DNA of 64,000 bases, taken from the NCBI RefSeq assembly GCF_028640845.1, contig NC_080548.1:7434314-7498313 (forward strand), in the 5' to 3' direction. The notes under the pieces were generated by a model, which saw only the letters and a list, made by a program, of their open reading frames with translations, did not search any database and was not told the DNA's origin. Shown here piece after piece: positions 20,275 through 30,710 of this stretch. The translations under genes were made by a program, and so were the position numbers. This stretch comes from Ahaetulla prasina. Its lineage: Eukaryota > Chordata > Lepidosauria > Squamata > Colubridae. How positions within the stretch are numbered: the first letter of the stretch is position 1; every line of letters begins with the position of its first letter.

Positions 20275-21160
20275 CTGATTGTTGTCATTGCTAGGTCCAG
20301 GTGACCTTAGGGCTCTTCTGCCCACCTCTTTTTCTTCTTTGCCCCCCTCACTCTCCAGCTCAATCACTAATTGAATTCAGCTTCATTTTCATCCCAACAG
20401 CCTTCTCATAAAAAAAACCCCTAAGTGCTAAGAATGGCTATTTTACAGTAGAAAATATCCCTCCTCCTATTTTTTTTTGTTTGCTTTTTTGCAAATTAAG
20501 AACTCTGCTTCTCCAAGGGAAGCAGAAGTGAAGTTTTTTGCATTCTGAGCATCTCTGAACAGAGTTCCAAAATTGCTGACCTCCTCCTTTATAAGGAGAT
20601 GCTCCTTCATCAGCCACATATTGTGGGGGACATGCTGAAATCTGGTGGTTTGCAATTTGCTTTTAGAAAGATGCAAAGTTCAGCAGTGGAAAACCATCCT
20701 ACTGAGCAGGCTTTTTGGATGCTATCTTCTGCTCTTTGTAATTACTATAGTAAAGAAAAATACAGTTCTAACAAAAAGTTGTAAAAAACTTTGAAAATGA
20801 ATGGCTGGCAGGGAAGCAGCTGGTAGCTTTCCCTCTGCTTGTCTATCAGGGAAAGGGTTTTTTTTTAAAGCCAAGATGGTGGTACGATCAAACTCCACCC
20901 ATTTTTTTCAAATTTATGTTGGGCATAACATGAAGGGACATTTTATCATGTTTGATGGACATGTAGAAAAACTAGAAGGTTGTGGATACAAAGATATACA
21001 CTAATTCAGAGTATCTGAAAGATTAACACACAGGTGAAACTGGAGAGTTTTCTTTGGGATTGCTGGATAAACATGCTGGGGAAGAAGCTCATGGAACTGT
21101 GTTTTTATACATAATAACTGCAGCAAGACTATTACATGCACCAAAGTAGAATGATTTGGC
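20275..21160. other. no gene seen
   Basis: Three short frames (20467-21004) on both strands lack motifs. AT-rich unassigned DNA. Confidence 0.45.
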
Positions 21161-21164
21161 ATAT

Positions 21165-24010
21165 CTTTTTTTTATATAAAAGTTTTTTTATTTTTCTTAT
21201 ACACATATTATAAATGTACATTTTCTTATTCATAAATAATCATACATATTTTCTCTAAAGAAAGCACAAAAATAAAACTTTTTAATTACCTTTGGAGTTG
21301 CTCTTCTACCCTTTCTTTCCCTTCGTTTTACAACAAACTACCTTCTTCTCTTATCCCTCCCTCCTTCTCCTTTCCTACCTTCTTCCTCCTTCTTTCCTTC
21401 CTCATACCTACTTCCCTTTCCTCTCCCCCACTCCTCTTCTCTTTCCCTCCTTTCTCACCTTCTCTCCTACTCTTATCCCCTACCTTGTCTTCCTCTCCTT
21501 CTCCTTTCTTCCATCCCTCTCTCTCCTTCACCTCCTCTATCTTACCTTCTATTCCTCTTTCTTTCTTCCTTGTTGTATATTATTTCCCTTGTTTGGTATC
21601 CGAGCAACTCCAGTCTTCTGATAATATATACTTCCTTTTCGATTTCTTTTCTATTTTACCCAATCCATCATTTCATGGTTGTACATTTATATCTATAATT
21701 TTCTCTTCTTCATCCCCCCTTCCCCTTTTCCATCTATTTTGGCGATATCTGGGTTTCTATTTGTTAATTATCATTTTTCTCATTTCTTTTCCATTTATTA
21801 AGATTGTTTATCTATTTATTGACTTTTATTTCTGTCTCTTTTCTAACCATACATAAAATCTTTCCTATGCCTTGAAATACACTGATTCCTCTTTATCTTT
21901 TATTCTTAAAGTTAATCTATTCATTTCCACACAATCTAAGATCTTTTTTATTACTTCACCTTCTGATGGGATTCTCTCTAACTTCCAATTTTGCGCAAAT
22001 ACAAGTCTTGCTGCTGTTATTACATGACTAATTAAATACATTTCTTCTTTGCTATATCTTTCTGGCAAAATACCCAATAAGAAAATTTCTGGCTTTAATT
22101 CTATGGATTTGTGTAGCATTTCCTTTAACCATGTCTGTATTCTAAACCAATATTTTTTTGCTTCTATACATGTCCACCACATATGATAGATAATATGACC
22201 CCGGCAAATTCGAGCATTTCCAACATTTAGCTGATTTATCTTTAAACATTTTTGCTAGTCTTTCTGGTGGCATGTGCCATCTATAAAACATTTTATATAG
22301 GTTTTCCTTATATGCCGTTGCCGTTGTCAATTTATAATTCCTTTCCCATAGTTGTTGCCATTTCTCTAGTTCTATTGCATAACCAAATTTTTTCGCCCAT
22401 GCTATCACTGTTTCTTTTACTTTTTCATCTTCTAGTCTAACTTGCAATAAGTAATTATACATTTTTTAAATCATTTTTTCATCCTTTCCAGTTAGTATCT
22501 GATCCGATTCCCCCAAATTAAAACCATATTGTTTCAAGTCTTTATCATATCTTAATTGTATTTGCAATGTTGTGTACCTATCAGTCTCAATCCCTTGTTT
22601 TTCTAATTCTTGCTTCTGTTTTAACTCTCCCTTCTCAGTTAGAATGTCTTTATAACATACAATATTGTTCATATTAATCATATTCGGATGTGTCAACGCT
22701 TCTATTGTTGAAAGCCACATTGGTATTTCCATGTAGTGTTCTTCTTTCATTCTCTCCCATATTGTTAACAAGCCATTTCTTACACAACGTCTCTGAAGGT
22801 ATCCATGTATCCTATTTTTGCCATACCATAAGAAAGCATGCCAACCTAGTTGCAAATCATGTCCTTCCAAAGTCAATAGTCTTGTATTTCTCAATAAAAT
22901 CCATTCTTTAACCCAGGTTAACATTGCTGCTTGGTGATAGAGTTCCCAGTTTGGTAGGCCAAATCCTCCTCCAGTCTTAGAATCTTGAAGCAGTTTAATA
23001 TTAATTCTTGCTTTTTTTCCTTGCCATATATATTTCCACATCATCTTATTCAAAGTCTTAAATATTCCTTCTCCAATTTTATCGTAATTGTTTGAAATTG
23101 TTTGAAAGAAGAACAAAATTCTCAGCAGTACATTCATTTTAATTAACGCTATTCTTCCCATTTACGAAAGTTGCAGTTTTTTCCATTTTTCCAAATCTAT
23201 TTCAATTTGATTCCTCAATTTATAGTAATTACCTTCCTTCAATATAATACATCTTGAAGTTAATTGAATGCCCAGATATCTCACTTTCTTCACTATTTGA
23301 ATATCTAAGTTCTGCATTAGTTGCTTCTTTTGTTTTTCTCTCATGTTTTTTACTATAATTTTAGTTTTAGCTTTATTTATTTTCCATCCTGCTACCTCTC
23401 CATATTCCTCTATTTGTTGCATTAACTTTAAATCCATTTCCATTGGTTCTTCCATAATGAATACTAAATCATCTGCAAATGCTTGTAGCTTGTATTCTTT
23501 TTTAATTTTCATTCCTTTTATTTCTTTATCTTGTCTTATTTTTCTATTTAAAACCTCTAACATCAAAATAAATAACAATGGAGATAATGGACATCCTTTT
23601 CTAGTTCCTTTTCTGATATCTATTTTTTCTGTCATTTCGCCATTTATTATTACCTTTGGCGATTGATCTTTATATATAGTCTTAACCATGTTTACACATC
23701 TATCCCCAAAATCCACCTTTTGTAATTGTGTAGTCATAAATTCCCAATTCACATTATCAAATGCTTTCTGCGCATCTAAAAATAGCAACGCCATTTGTTT
23801 TCCTGGATGAGCTTCATAATATTCCAATGTATCCAATATGATTTGTATATTATCTTTAATTTGTCTTTTGGGTAGAAAACCATTCTGATCTAAATGTATA
23901 AATTTGTTCAACAACCTCTTCAGTCTTTCCGCCATAATTGATGCAAATATTTTATAATCTGCATTTAATAATGAAATTGGTCTATAATTCTTTATTTGGT
24001 TTGGCAATAT
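21165..24010 (-). mobile_element. L1 LINE, 5'-truncated, minus strand
   Basis: Carries the RT and C-terminal half of L1 ORF2 (24007-21865) and a 3' UTR ending in a short T run on the plus strand near 21165. The 3' UTR includes a long polypurine tract on the element strand (plus-strand pyrimidines, 21300-21560), a hallmark of L1 3' UTRs. The 5' end stops just upstream of the NYRPISLLN motif, where a second L1 piece in the opposite orientation begins. Confidence 0.88.
21865..24007 (-). pseudogene. L1 ORF2 protein, RT and C-terminal half
   Basis: Domain order on the minus strand: NYRPISLLN (fingers), FLDAQKAFD with the first catalytic aspartate (residue 78 of the first frame), KGCPLSPLLF (137-146), and FADD as the catalytic box (177-180), the usual L1 variant. 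Downstream comes MGRIALIKMN and a C-terminal Cys-rich part (CWKC ... WWTC). The coding sequence is broken by an in-frame TAA at 23164-23162, another at 22468-22466, and a frameshift near 22180-22190. Endonuclease and ORF1 are absent. The two stops sit in the same frame, so the reading frame is otherwise held for about 1.8 kb, suggesting moderate age. Confidence 0.87.
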
Positions 24011-24380
24011 CTACAATGGTGGAATGGCTGATGGAATTTGCAAAGATGGCTAAATTGACTTCCTTAATTAGAGAAAAGACAATTTCTGCATTTATGGCTT
24101 ATTGGAAACCACTTATAGACTTTTTGCTTGAAACAACAACAAAAAAATGCTTATGACCTGATGATTAGAAAAAGTAGATAATAGAAAAAGAGAGAGGGTT
24201 TTTTCTAAGCATAGAGTAAGAGGTAAGTTTGTATTTCTACTTATAATTGCTATAAAGAAAATATATAGGAAGCTATTTCAATTTCTTTTTATTCTTTCTT
24301 TTTCCACTTTTGTTTATTTCTGGTTGTTTCCTTTTTTTCTTTATGCTAGTTCTTGTTAGTTTTTAAAATTCTTAATATCT
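24010..24380 (+). mobile_element. L1 LINE 3' end, plus strand
   Basis: Plus-strand translation just right of 24010 gives MVEWLMEFAKMAKLTSLIRE and WKPLIDFLL, the extreme C-terminus of an L1 ORF2, followed by a T-rich 3' UTR (GTTTCCTTTTTTTCTTTATG). A related 3' UTR is at 62330-62620. Because it also encodes a C-terminus, like its left neighbour, this is a separate insertion from another L1 subfamily. Confidence 0.75.
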
Positions 24381-24388
24381 GCTGCCAT

Positions 24389-24735
24389 CAGTGGTGGGTT
24401 TCAAAAATTTTTACTACCGGTTCTGTGGGCGTGGCTTGGTGAGTGTGGTGTGGCTTGGTGGGCGTGGCTTGGTGGGTGTGGTGTGGCTTGGTGGGCATGG
24501 CTTGGTGGGCGTGGCAGGGAAAGGATACTGCAAAATCTCCATTCCCTCCCCAATCGGGGAGGGGGGAAAAGTTACTCTAAAATCTACATTTCCTCCCGAT
24601 CAACTGGTACTTGGGAGGCAGAAAATAGATGGGGGTGGGGCTAGTCAGAATTTTTACTACTGGTTCTCCGAACTACTCAAAATTTCTGCTACCGGTTCTC
24701 CAGAAATGGTTAGAACCTGCTGAAACCCACCTCTG
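24389..24735. mobile_element. hAT-type non-autonomous element with 8-bp TSD
   Basis: Starts CAGTGGTGGGTTTCAAAAAT and ends GCTGAAACCCACCTCTG. Flanks GCTGCCAT (24381-24388) and GCTGTCAT (24736-24743) match at 7 of 8. Interior holds TACCGGTTCTGTGGGCGTGG and several tandem copies of GGCTTGGTGGGCGTGG. Same family as copies at 25427, 55702, 60823 and 61209. Confidence 0.9.
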
Positions 24736-25014
24736 GCTGTCATTAAGCAAGGACTATGCTGAATGGCAAAAAGAAACCATTCCTAATTAGAAAAGGGAGA
24801 TATAGATTCAGTGTGTCAAACTGAAATCTTTTAAAAAACATTTTATTTGAAGAAACAATTTCAAACAATTCAAATAAAAGGTTGAAAGCATTAATAAAAG
24901 CACACATTATATTGTATAAAAATGTAAGATAAAATAGGCAATAATATATAAAGACAATAACAGAGAGTAAAATCAGTAATAGAATTTTTTAAATATCACA
25001 ACAGAATTAACAGA

Positions 25015-25175
25015 TCCTTTGAGCCTCCAGAAGTTGTGAATGCTCAAACACTGGATGTTTTTAAGATGAGATTGAACAACCATTTGTCTGAAATGGTATA
25101 GGATTTTCTGCCTAAGCAGTGGGTTGGACTAGAAGACCTCCAAGGTCCCTTCCAACTCTGTTATTCTGTTATTTA
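25015..25175 (+). mobile_element. CR1 LINE 3' end
   Basis: GATGTTTTTAAGATGAGATT, CTGAAATGGTATAGGATT and CCTTCCAACTCTGTTATTCT are the 3' UTR and terminal octamer region of classical CR1. Plus strand, only the last about 160 bp. Confidence 0.8.
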
Positions 25176-25426
25176 TAGTCTGGGGAAAATTAACTGCCTC
25201 TATATTGCACAGAAAAGACAATAAATGCACCAGATGTAACTTCTTAATTTTGGGCTAAGGTCAAATATTGTACCTGTTCTTACTAATTTAGTATCTGTTC
25301 TCTATTCAGACTGACATCTTTGAACATGAACGTGTCTCTCTCATTACAGGTTGTCCTCAACTTATGACCACAATTGAGCCCAGAATTTATGTTGCTAAGT
25401 GAGAAATTTGTTAAATGAGTTTTGCC

Positions 25427-26285
25427 CAGAGGTGAAATGTAAAATTTATTACTACCGGTTCTGTGGGTGTGGCTTGGTGATCGTGGGGGTAATGTGACTG
25501 GGTGGGTGTGGCCAACTTTTTTCTTTTTCTTTTAAAAGCCTTTTTTCTACAACCTCTTTGGCCGAAGAAAAAATGCTTTTAAAAGGCCCTCTGACGATCC
25601 CAGCTGAGTTGCCTGATCATCAGAGGCTTTTCTTTTAAAAGCATTTTTTTTGCCTTTAAAAGAAAAAAAAGCCTCTGATGATCGCGTGGCTCAGCTGGGA
25701 TCACCAGAGGAACCTTTTAAAAGCATTTTTAACAGCCTCTTTGGCCAAAGAGGTTGTTTAAAAAATGCTTTTAAAGGGTTCTGATGATTCCAGCTGAGCC
25801 ACGTGATCATCAGAGGCTTTATTTTTACTTTTAAAAGCATTTTTTTGGCCAAAGAAAAAATGCTTTTAAAAGTAAAAAAAACCTTCTGATGATTGCACAG
25901 CTCAGCTGGGCATTGGGGGGGGGGAGACAGAGATTTTTGCAAAAGGTTCTCTGAACCACCTGCTGTCATCTCTACCGGATTGGGCAAACCGGGAGTGCTA
26001 TGGACAGCCAGCGGCCATGTGATATGGGGTGCACGGCTGATTGGTCTGCCGGCAAGGCAGCAAACTGGCGGGACACAGTAGCATGCTGATTGGCTGAGAC
26101 GCTGACAGCTCCTATATAAAAGAGCTGTCAGCGCTGTTGTTGTTGCTTGTTAACTCGTTATCCAAGTGTTGGAAGCGAGTCACGGTTGAAGGTTTTCTGT
26201 CAGTTAATAAATGGTTGTTAATTGTTACCCTGCATCGCCTCCTCATTGTTGTTCTGAGAACACAACAGGGAGCTTTTCACCCCTG
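25427..26285. mobile_element. hAT-type element with perfect TSD, itself interrupted by a solo LTR
   Basis: From CAGAGGTGAAATG to TTTCACCCCTG, with identical 8-bp duplications GTTTTGCC at 25419-25426 and 26286-26293. The interior has several inverted and direct copies of CTTTTAAAAGCATTTTT and of CTCAGCTGGGATCA / TGATCATCAGAGGC. The LTR at 25996-26267 splits its right end. Confidence 0.9.
25996..26267 (+). mobile_element. solo LTR with 5-bp TSD, innermost of the nest
   Basis: TGCTATGG to GAACACAACA, flanked by GGGAG (25991-25995, 26268-26272). TATATAAA at 26113-26120 and AATAAA at 26206-26211 give a plausible U3-R-U5 order on the plus strand. The TATA box lies in the loop of a perfect 11-bp inverted repeat (26101-26111 with 26122-26132). 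Confidence 0.9.
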
Positions 26286-26683
26286 GTTTTGCCCCATTTT
26301 ATGACTTTTCTTGTCACATTTAAGTGAATCACTACAGTTGTTAAATTAGGAGTCTGGTTTCCCCAACGACTTTGCTCATCAGAAGTTTGGAAAAGATGAT
26401 CACCTGACCCCAGGATACTGCAACCATCATAAATATGAACCCGTCATCAAGCATCCTTATGTAAATCACGTGACCATGGAGATGCAATGGTCATACATGT
26501 GAAAAATGATCGTAAGTCACTTTTTTCAGTGCTGTCATAACTTTGAACAGTCACTAAATGAACTGTTGTAAATTGAGGACTACTTGTCCTGGATCAGTCA
26601 CTTCCATCAGCTTTTGCTCATCTCTGCCTTGAAGAGATTCTGTGATAGAAGATGGGATTGGTTTTCAATATCTTCACACTACT

Positions 26684-27299
26684 TTTTGTGACTCCGGCTC
26701 CCGAGCCTGTCCTCACAGAGGAAGATGACTCTGAAAGTGATGGGGAGGAGCTGACAAGGCCTCCCTCTCCAGGACCCTCCTTTCTGGCAATGCCTCAGGT
26801 TCCAGCTGAAGGCCAGGAGGAAGGCATGTTGGAGCACCCACTATTAGGGAGTGATGAAAATCAGTCTTGGATTGATCCCAGGCAGCGTCAGAGAGAGCGG
26901 CGTGCACAGGTGTGGAAGGGCCAGAGAGGTGTGGAAGGGCCAGAGATTGCTGAGTCACTGAGCCACACCCCACAGGGGATAAAAGTGGGTGGGGTTGCTC
27001 TGCAGGCTCTGTGACGGACAAAAACTGCATATCGTGAGTTTCGGATGGGATATTTTTCGGAATTAAGGCTTGGACTTTGTGAATGACTTCTGACTACTCT
27101 TTGAACTCTTGGTTGCTCCAGCAATGGACTACAGATACGCTGACTCCTGTTTCTAGAGGTGATAAGAAACTTGGCAGGCATTCGGAAAGTAGCTGCCAGC
27201 ACTTTTATCTGCTAAAGTGATTCAGGTCGGCTTGTAAAAATAAATATCTGGTAGATGTCGTTTGCTCGTGTGTCTTCCTATGTGAGATGGGGGGGCAGA
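26684..27299 (+). mobile_element. LTR-like insertion of uncertain class
   Basis: The 8-mer ACACTACT occurs at 26676-26683 and 27300-27307, bracketing 616 bp. Inside are a TATA-like GGATAAAAG near 26978 and AATAAA near 27239, and the insertion begins close to TGTGACTCCGG. A 120-codon frame (26652-27014) is acidic, Ser/Pro/Glu-rich, and starts outside the bracket, so I do not count it as a gene. The 8-bp bracket is unusual for an LTR and the TG...CA ends do not fall exactly on it. Confidence 0.4.
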
Positions 27300-27308
27300 A
27301 CACTACTA

Positions 27309-27438
27309 TCCTGTTTTCCCCAAAATAAGACATACCCTGATAATAAGCCCAATCGGGCTTTTGAGCGCATGCAATAAGGCCAAGCACTTATTTCAGGGTT
27401 CAAAAAAATATAAGGGTCTTATTTTCCGGAAAACACGG
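27309..27438. mobile_element. TA-flanked MITE
   Basis: TCCTGTTTTCCCCAAAATAA to TTATTTTCCGGAAAACACGG, with TA at 27307-27308 and 27439-27440. The interior has AAATAAGACA- and CTTATTTC-type segments in inverted order. Non-coding. Confidence 0.75.
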
Positions 27439-27439
27439 T

Positions 27440-27970
27440 AATGCATTTCTGTTCAATATGTTCTTCGGCCTCTTCTATTGTAAGGCAAATGGTCTCTGAA
27501 TTGACAGTAAAGGTTTTTGTATAGGCTGATGTTTTGTTCTTGAAGCTGTAACTGCTGGTGTAATTCTTCAAGAAAAATATCAGGATTTGCTAGTGGTGTT
27601 TGTCCGCATACTTGGAATGGCAGGTGTGTATTTTATGCTGTATTTCTCTAATTCTGCAGCTGTAATGAGGGGCAGGCCTGATGAGGGGCAAACTGTACAA
27701 TGAAATCTAAGTATAGGTCACATTTCAAATGCAAAGTTTGGTTGCTGGATTGGCGTAGCACCAAAGGAATATATTATGAACTTTACAAAAGACAAGGTAC
27801 CACTTGTTAAAATTCTTTAAAATGTGTAATTATGGTGCAGGGTGAATAGAATGCTAGAAGGTTGGAAATAAGGAGAACTCAATTTTTTCAGTATTAGGAA
27901 AGAGAAAAGGTATAACCAGATTACATAACCCAAAAAGCAAGAGTGGTTTACTGGGGAACGTTTTGCACAG
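27440..27970. other. no gene seen
   Basis: Unassigned sequence left of the Gypsy insertion. Confidence 0.4.
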
Positions 27971-27976
27971 CTCAAG

Positions 27977-28130
27977 TATAGTTAGTTCTCAAATTATGAC
28001 CGTAATGGAGCCTGCTGATGAAGGTCATAAGTTATAACAGTCGTAAAACAGGTCACCCACATGGACTTGCCAAATTTTGTGATCTTTTTGGAAGTGGTTG
28101 TTAACTGAAAGCTGCAGTCACTAAGGAATG
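27977..28130 (+). repeat. fragment of the ACAGGTAGTCCTC repeat, target of the Gypsy element
   Basis: TAGTTCTCAAATTATGACC, GTCATAAGTTATAACAG and GTTAACTGAAAGCTGCAGTC match the family at 25346 and 40681. The Gypsy element begins directly at its right end with the GAATG target duplication. Confidence 0.6.
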
Positions 28131-28319
28131 TGTTAAGTTCTGGAAGTAACGAGGCTGGAGACCAGGGTAGTGACAACAGCTCTTTAATATAGGGTGAACC
28201 CAGCAACAGGCTGGGGGAAAACCTCTCCTTTTATACAGTTCTACTGGCGGCTTCGTCCAATCAGCAACGTGCTGATTTCCCGCCCAAATATTTAAAGGTA
28301 CATACATGAATACATAACA
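28131..28319 (-). repeat. 3' LTR of the Gypsy element
   Basis: 189 bp, TGTTATG...CTTAACA on the element strand, so TG...CA ends. Read on the minus strand it holds a CCAAT-type GATTGG, a TATA box TGTATAAAAGG (plus-strand TTTTATAC near 28229-28236) and ATTAAA as a probable poly(A) signal. I found no difference from the other LTR. Confidence 0.95.
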
Positions 28320-28332
28320 CTCCTCCCCTCCC
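28320..28332 (-). other. polypurine tract of the Gypsy element
   Basis: GGGAGGGGAGGAG on the minus strand immediately before the 3' LTR; the expected plus-strand DNA priming site. Confidence 0.9.
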
Positions 28333-28554
28333 AGAAAACACTTTGCCTCTATTTACATATTATTTACATGTTATTTTTCGACGTAGTCACGCAAATAACC
28401 TGGGCGTCTCCTAATTCTTTCAGACCTGCGCGGTTCAGTCCTGGGTGGTGTTTTGAGCTGTTCGGAGGGTCTGTTTTCTCCTCCCAGCTCTTTCTCTAGG
28501 CCATCGGGCCCTGGATTACTTGCAGACTCTTTTTCTTGGCCATCCGGCCTTGGA

Positions 28555-30399
28555 TTACTTTTGTAATTTTCCTGTCGTTTCCCTCGGAACCTGATGGCGC
28601 CGCTGGACCTCCGGGACCTCAGCTAAGTCTTGCGCCTCCCCCGGGTCATGGTCAGCTGTGGGTTCAAATAAGGAGTGGTCATGATTTGTTTCATTTGGCT
28701 CGGTTTGTTCAGTTATTCGTCTCCTTATCTGATCTATGTGGCGCCTCCATACTCGGTTGTCTTGTAATTCGACCAAGTATGACTTTGGACCGGTTGCTTT
28801 TATGATTTGCCCTGCGAGCCAACTTGGGCCGTCCCCATAGTTGCGGGCCCACACTCGGTCGCCTATGCCCAATTCCCTTGTTTTGTCTATTTCCCCCTTG
28901 TAACCCTCTGGTGTGTAATGGGGATTCAAACGGTCAAGTGGGCACCGGAGTTTCCGTCCCATCAATAATTCGGCTGGGCTTCTGCCGGTAGCAGTGCTTG
29001 GGGTTCTGTGCTGAACAGCCAGAAAGAAATCTATCTTTGTTTGCCAGTCACCTGGCTTGAGCCTGGACAATGCCTCCTTAGCGCTCCGGATGGAACGCTC
29101 TGCAAGGCCATTCGACGCAGGGTGGAAAGGCGCAGAGAGGGCATGTCGGATGCCCTCCTCTGCCAAGTATTCTTCGAACTGGGCTGCCGTGAATTGCGGG
29201 CCGTTGTCGGACACCAGAGTGTCAGGCAACCCGTGGGTTGCGAATAGGTGGCGCAGGGCTGCGATTACTGCCTCGGCCGTAGTGGATTTCATGAGTATGA
29301 TCTCCAACCATTTAGAGAATGCGTCGACAACCACTAGGAAGGTATGGCCATGGAAAGGGCCAGCAAAATCAATGTGGATTCTTGACCAGGGCCCTTGGGG
29401 TTTTTCCCATTCCTGACTGGGGCCGTTGGGGTAGGGTCTGGACTCTTGGCAAGCCTGGCATTTCCCTACCCTCTCAGCAATCTCTGAGTCCATGAGTGGC
29501 CACCACACATAGCTTCTTGCCAGCCCTTCATCCTTACGATCCCTGGGTGACCTCGTGGAGGAGGTCCAGTACCTTTCCCTTAATTTATCCGAATTACCAC
29601 GATCGCCCCATAACAGGCACCCCCCTTGAGCTGAGAGCTCATCACGTTTTTTAACAAATTCCTTAAAACGTTCGCCCGGCGCAGCGGGCCACCCTCTTTG
29701 TACCCAACCGAGTACAGTCCTCAACATAATGTCCCGGTATGATGCCCGAGCCACTTCCTTAGATGTGACTGGGCCAGAGTCCAAAGAGTCAATAAGCAGG
29801 ATGGGCGTCCCCGGAGTGGGGTCTTCGATCGCCCCTGGTAGTGGGCATCTGCTTAACGCGTCCGCATGCCCCACTTCTTTTCCTGGTCGATGCTGTAGCT
29901 TGTAAGAATAAGCGGCTAAGAAAATAGTCCATCGAGTCAATCGTGGCGAAAGTGCCACAGGCGTTGGGCGGTCACCGGCTAGTATTCCTAACAGCGGTCT
30001 GTGGTCAGTCACAATTTCAAAATCCCGCCCAAAAACATATTCGTGGAATTTTTTTACCCCTGACACAATTGCTAGCGCTTCCTTATCTAATTGGCTATAG
30101 TTCCTCTCTGGGGAGGACATTGTTCTAGAGTAGAAGGCTATAGGGGCTTCTGTACCGTTTGGAAGTCTGTGGCTGAGTACAGCCCCCACCCCGTAAGGGG
30201 AGGCATCGCAAACCAGCACTAGGGGCAATGAGTTATGATATTGGATGAGCAGGCTATCGCTCGAGAGCAGGTTTTTTACTGCTTCGAAAGCCCTGTTCTC
30301 CGACTTTCCCCAAGACCAAACAGTATTTTTCCCTAAAAGCTTATGCAGCGGTTCAGCGACGGTCGCTTTGTTTTTTAAAAAAACCGCGTAAAAATTCAC
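28555..30399 (-). CDS. Gypsy Pol: RNase H and integrase
   Basis: An open frame of 614 codons. RNase H is in the first 190 residues: D65 in VLVCDASPYG, E107 in LDKEALAIV, D132 in TDHRPLLG and D180 in HADALSR. Integrase follows: C314 and C317 of the zinc finger are present (CQAC), and the catalytic triad is D344 (HIDFAG), D398 (SDNGPQF) and E434 (GLAERS), a canonical DD35E spacing. The zinc-finger histidines are missing: residues about 268-291 read out of frame because single-base shifts there compensate one another. The C-terminal end (VWARNYGDGPSW, YLVELQDNRVWRRHIDQ) is the usual Gypsy integrase tail. Residues 1-60 are the RT connection region; the first Met is internal to Pol, not a true start. 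Confidence 0.93.
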   Translation of the reverse strand: MNFYAVFLKNKATVAEPLHKLLGKNTVWSWGKSENRAFEAVKNLLSSDSLLIQYHNSLPLVLVCDASPYGVGAVLSHRLPNGTEAPIAFYSRTMSSPERNYSQLDKEALAIVSGVKKFHEYVFGRDFEIVTDHRPLLGILAGDRPTPVALSPRLTRWTIFLAAYSYKLQHRPGKEVGHADALSRCPLPGAIEDPTPGTPILLIDSLDSGPVTSKEVARASYRDIMLRTVLGWVQRGWPAAPGERFKEFVKKRDELSAQGGCLLWGDRGNSDKLRERYWTSSTRSPRDRKDEGLARSYVWWPLMDSEIAERVGKCQACQESRPYPNGPSQEWEKPQGPWSRIHIDFAGPFHGHTFLVVVDAFSKWLEIILMKSTTAEAVIAALRHLFATHGLPDTLVSDNGPQFTAAQFEEYLAEEGIRHALSAPFHPASNGLAERSIRSAKEALSRLKPGDWQTKIDFFLAVQHRTPSTATGRSPAELLMGRKLRCPLDRLNPHYTPEGYKGEIDKTRELGIGDRVWARNYGDGPSWLAGQIIKATGPKSYLVELQDNRVWRRHIDQIRRRITEQTEPNETNHDHSLFEPTADHDPGEAQDLAEVPEVQRRHQVPRETTGKLQK

Positions 30400-30710
30400 T
30401 AGCCCAAGGAATGCCTGTAGCTCTGCTTTGTTTTTGGGCGCTGGAGCCTTTCTGATTGCCTTGACCTTGCTCTCAGTGGGTGGATTCTCTTGTCTATCCG
30501 TAGCCCAAGAATTCTACGGATTCGACCCTATCTGGCATTTGTTTACTTTGACTTTTAATCCGCTGTCCGGAAAATGCCCAGAACCTTTCTCAAACGCTCC
30601 CCAGTTCCTCTACGTTTTCCGCTGAAATCAAGACATCATCAAGTAGGAACTACCCTGGGAGCCCTTGCAGAAGTCGTTCCATTAAGTTTTGAACAGCCCT
30701 GGTGCCACAC
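30400..30710 (-). pseudogene. Gypsy RT catalytic core, frameshifted
   Basis: This gap between the two long frames holds the RT active site: the minus strand around 30650-30628 encodes LLDDVLISAE, the Gypsy equivalent of YxDD. No single frame spans the gap, so at least two shifts and an in-frame stop just upstream of the active site interrupt it. Confidence 0.8.

Larger units (their letters stand above)
25346..26586. repeat. ACAGGTTGTCCTC inverted-terminus repeat, interrupted
   Basis: Outer element of a nest. The left end ACAGGTTGTCCTCAACTTA and the right end TTGAGGACTACTTGT are inverted matches. The interior contains AAGTGAATCACTACAG, GATCACCTGACC and TCATAAATATGA, found again in copies at 40681, 43972 and elsewhere. 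It is split by the hAT element at 25427-26285. I could not classify this family; its form is that of a non-autonomous DNA transposon. Confidence 0.75.

Noticed and set aside
21292..21856. Long hydrophobic and Lys/Glu-rich frames on opposite strands
   Set aside because: They translate the pyrimidine-rich complement of an L1 3' UTR polypurine tract.
21165..24380. Twin-primed inversion of a single L1
   Set aside because: Both halves contain an ORF2 C-terminus and a 3' UTR, so they cannot be parts of one transcript.
26652..27014. 120-codon acidic Ser/Pro-rich frame
   Set aside because: It crosses the left boundary of a probable insertion and has no recognised domain.
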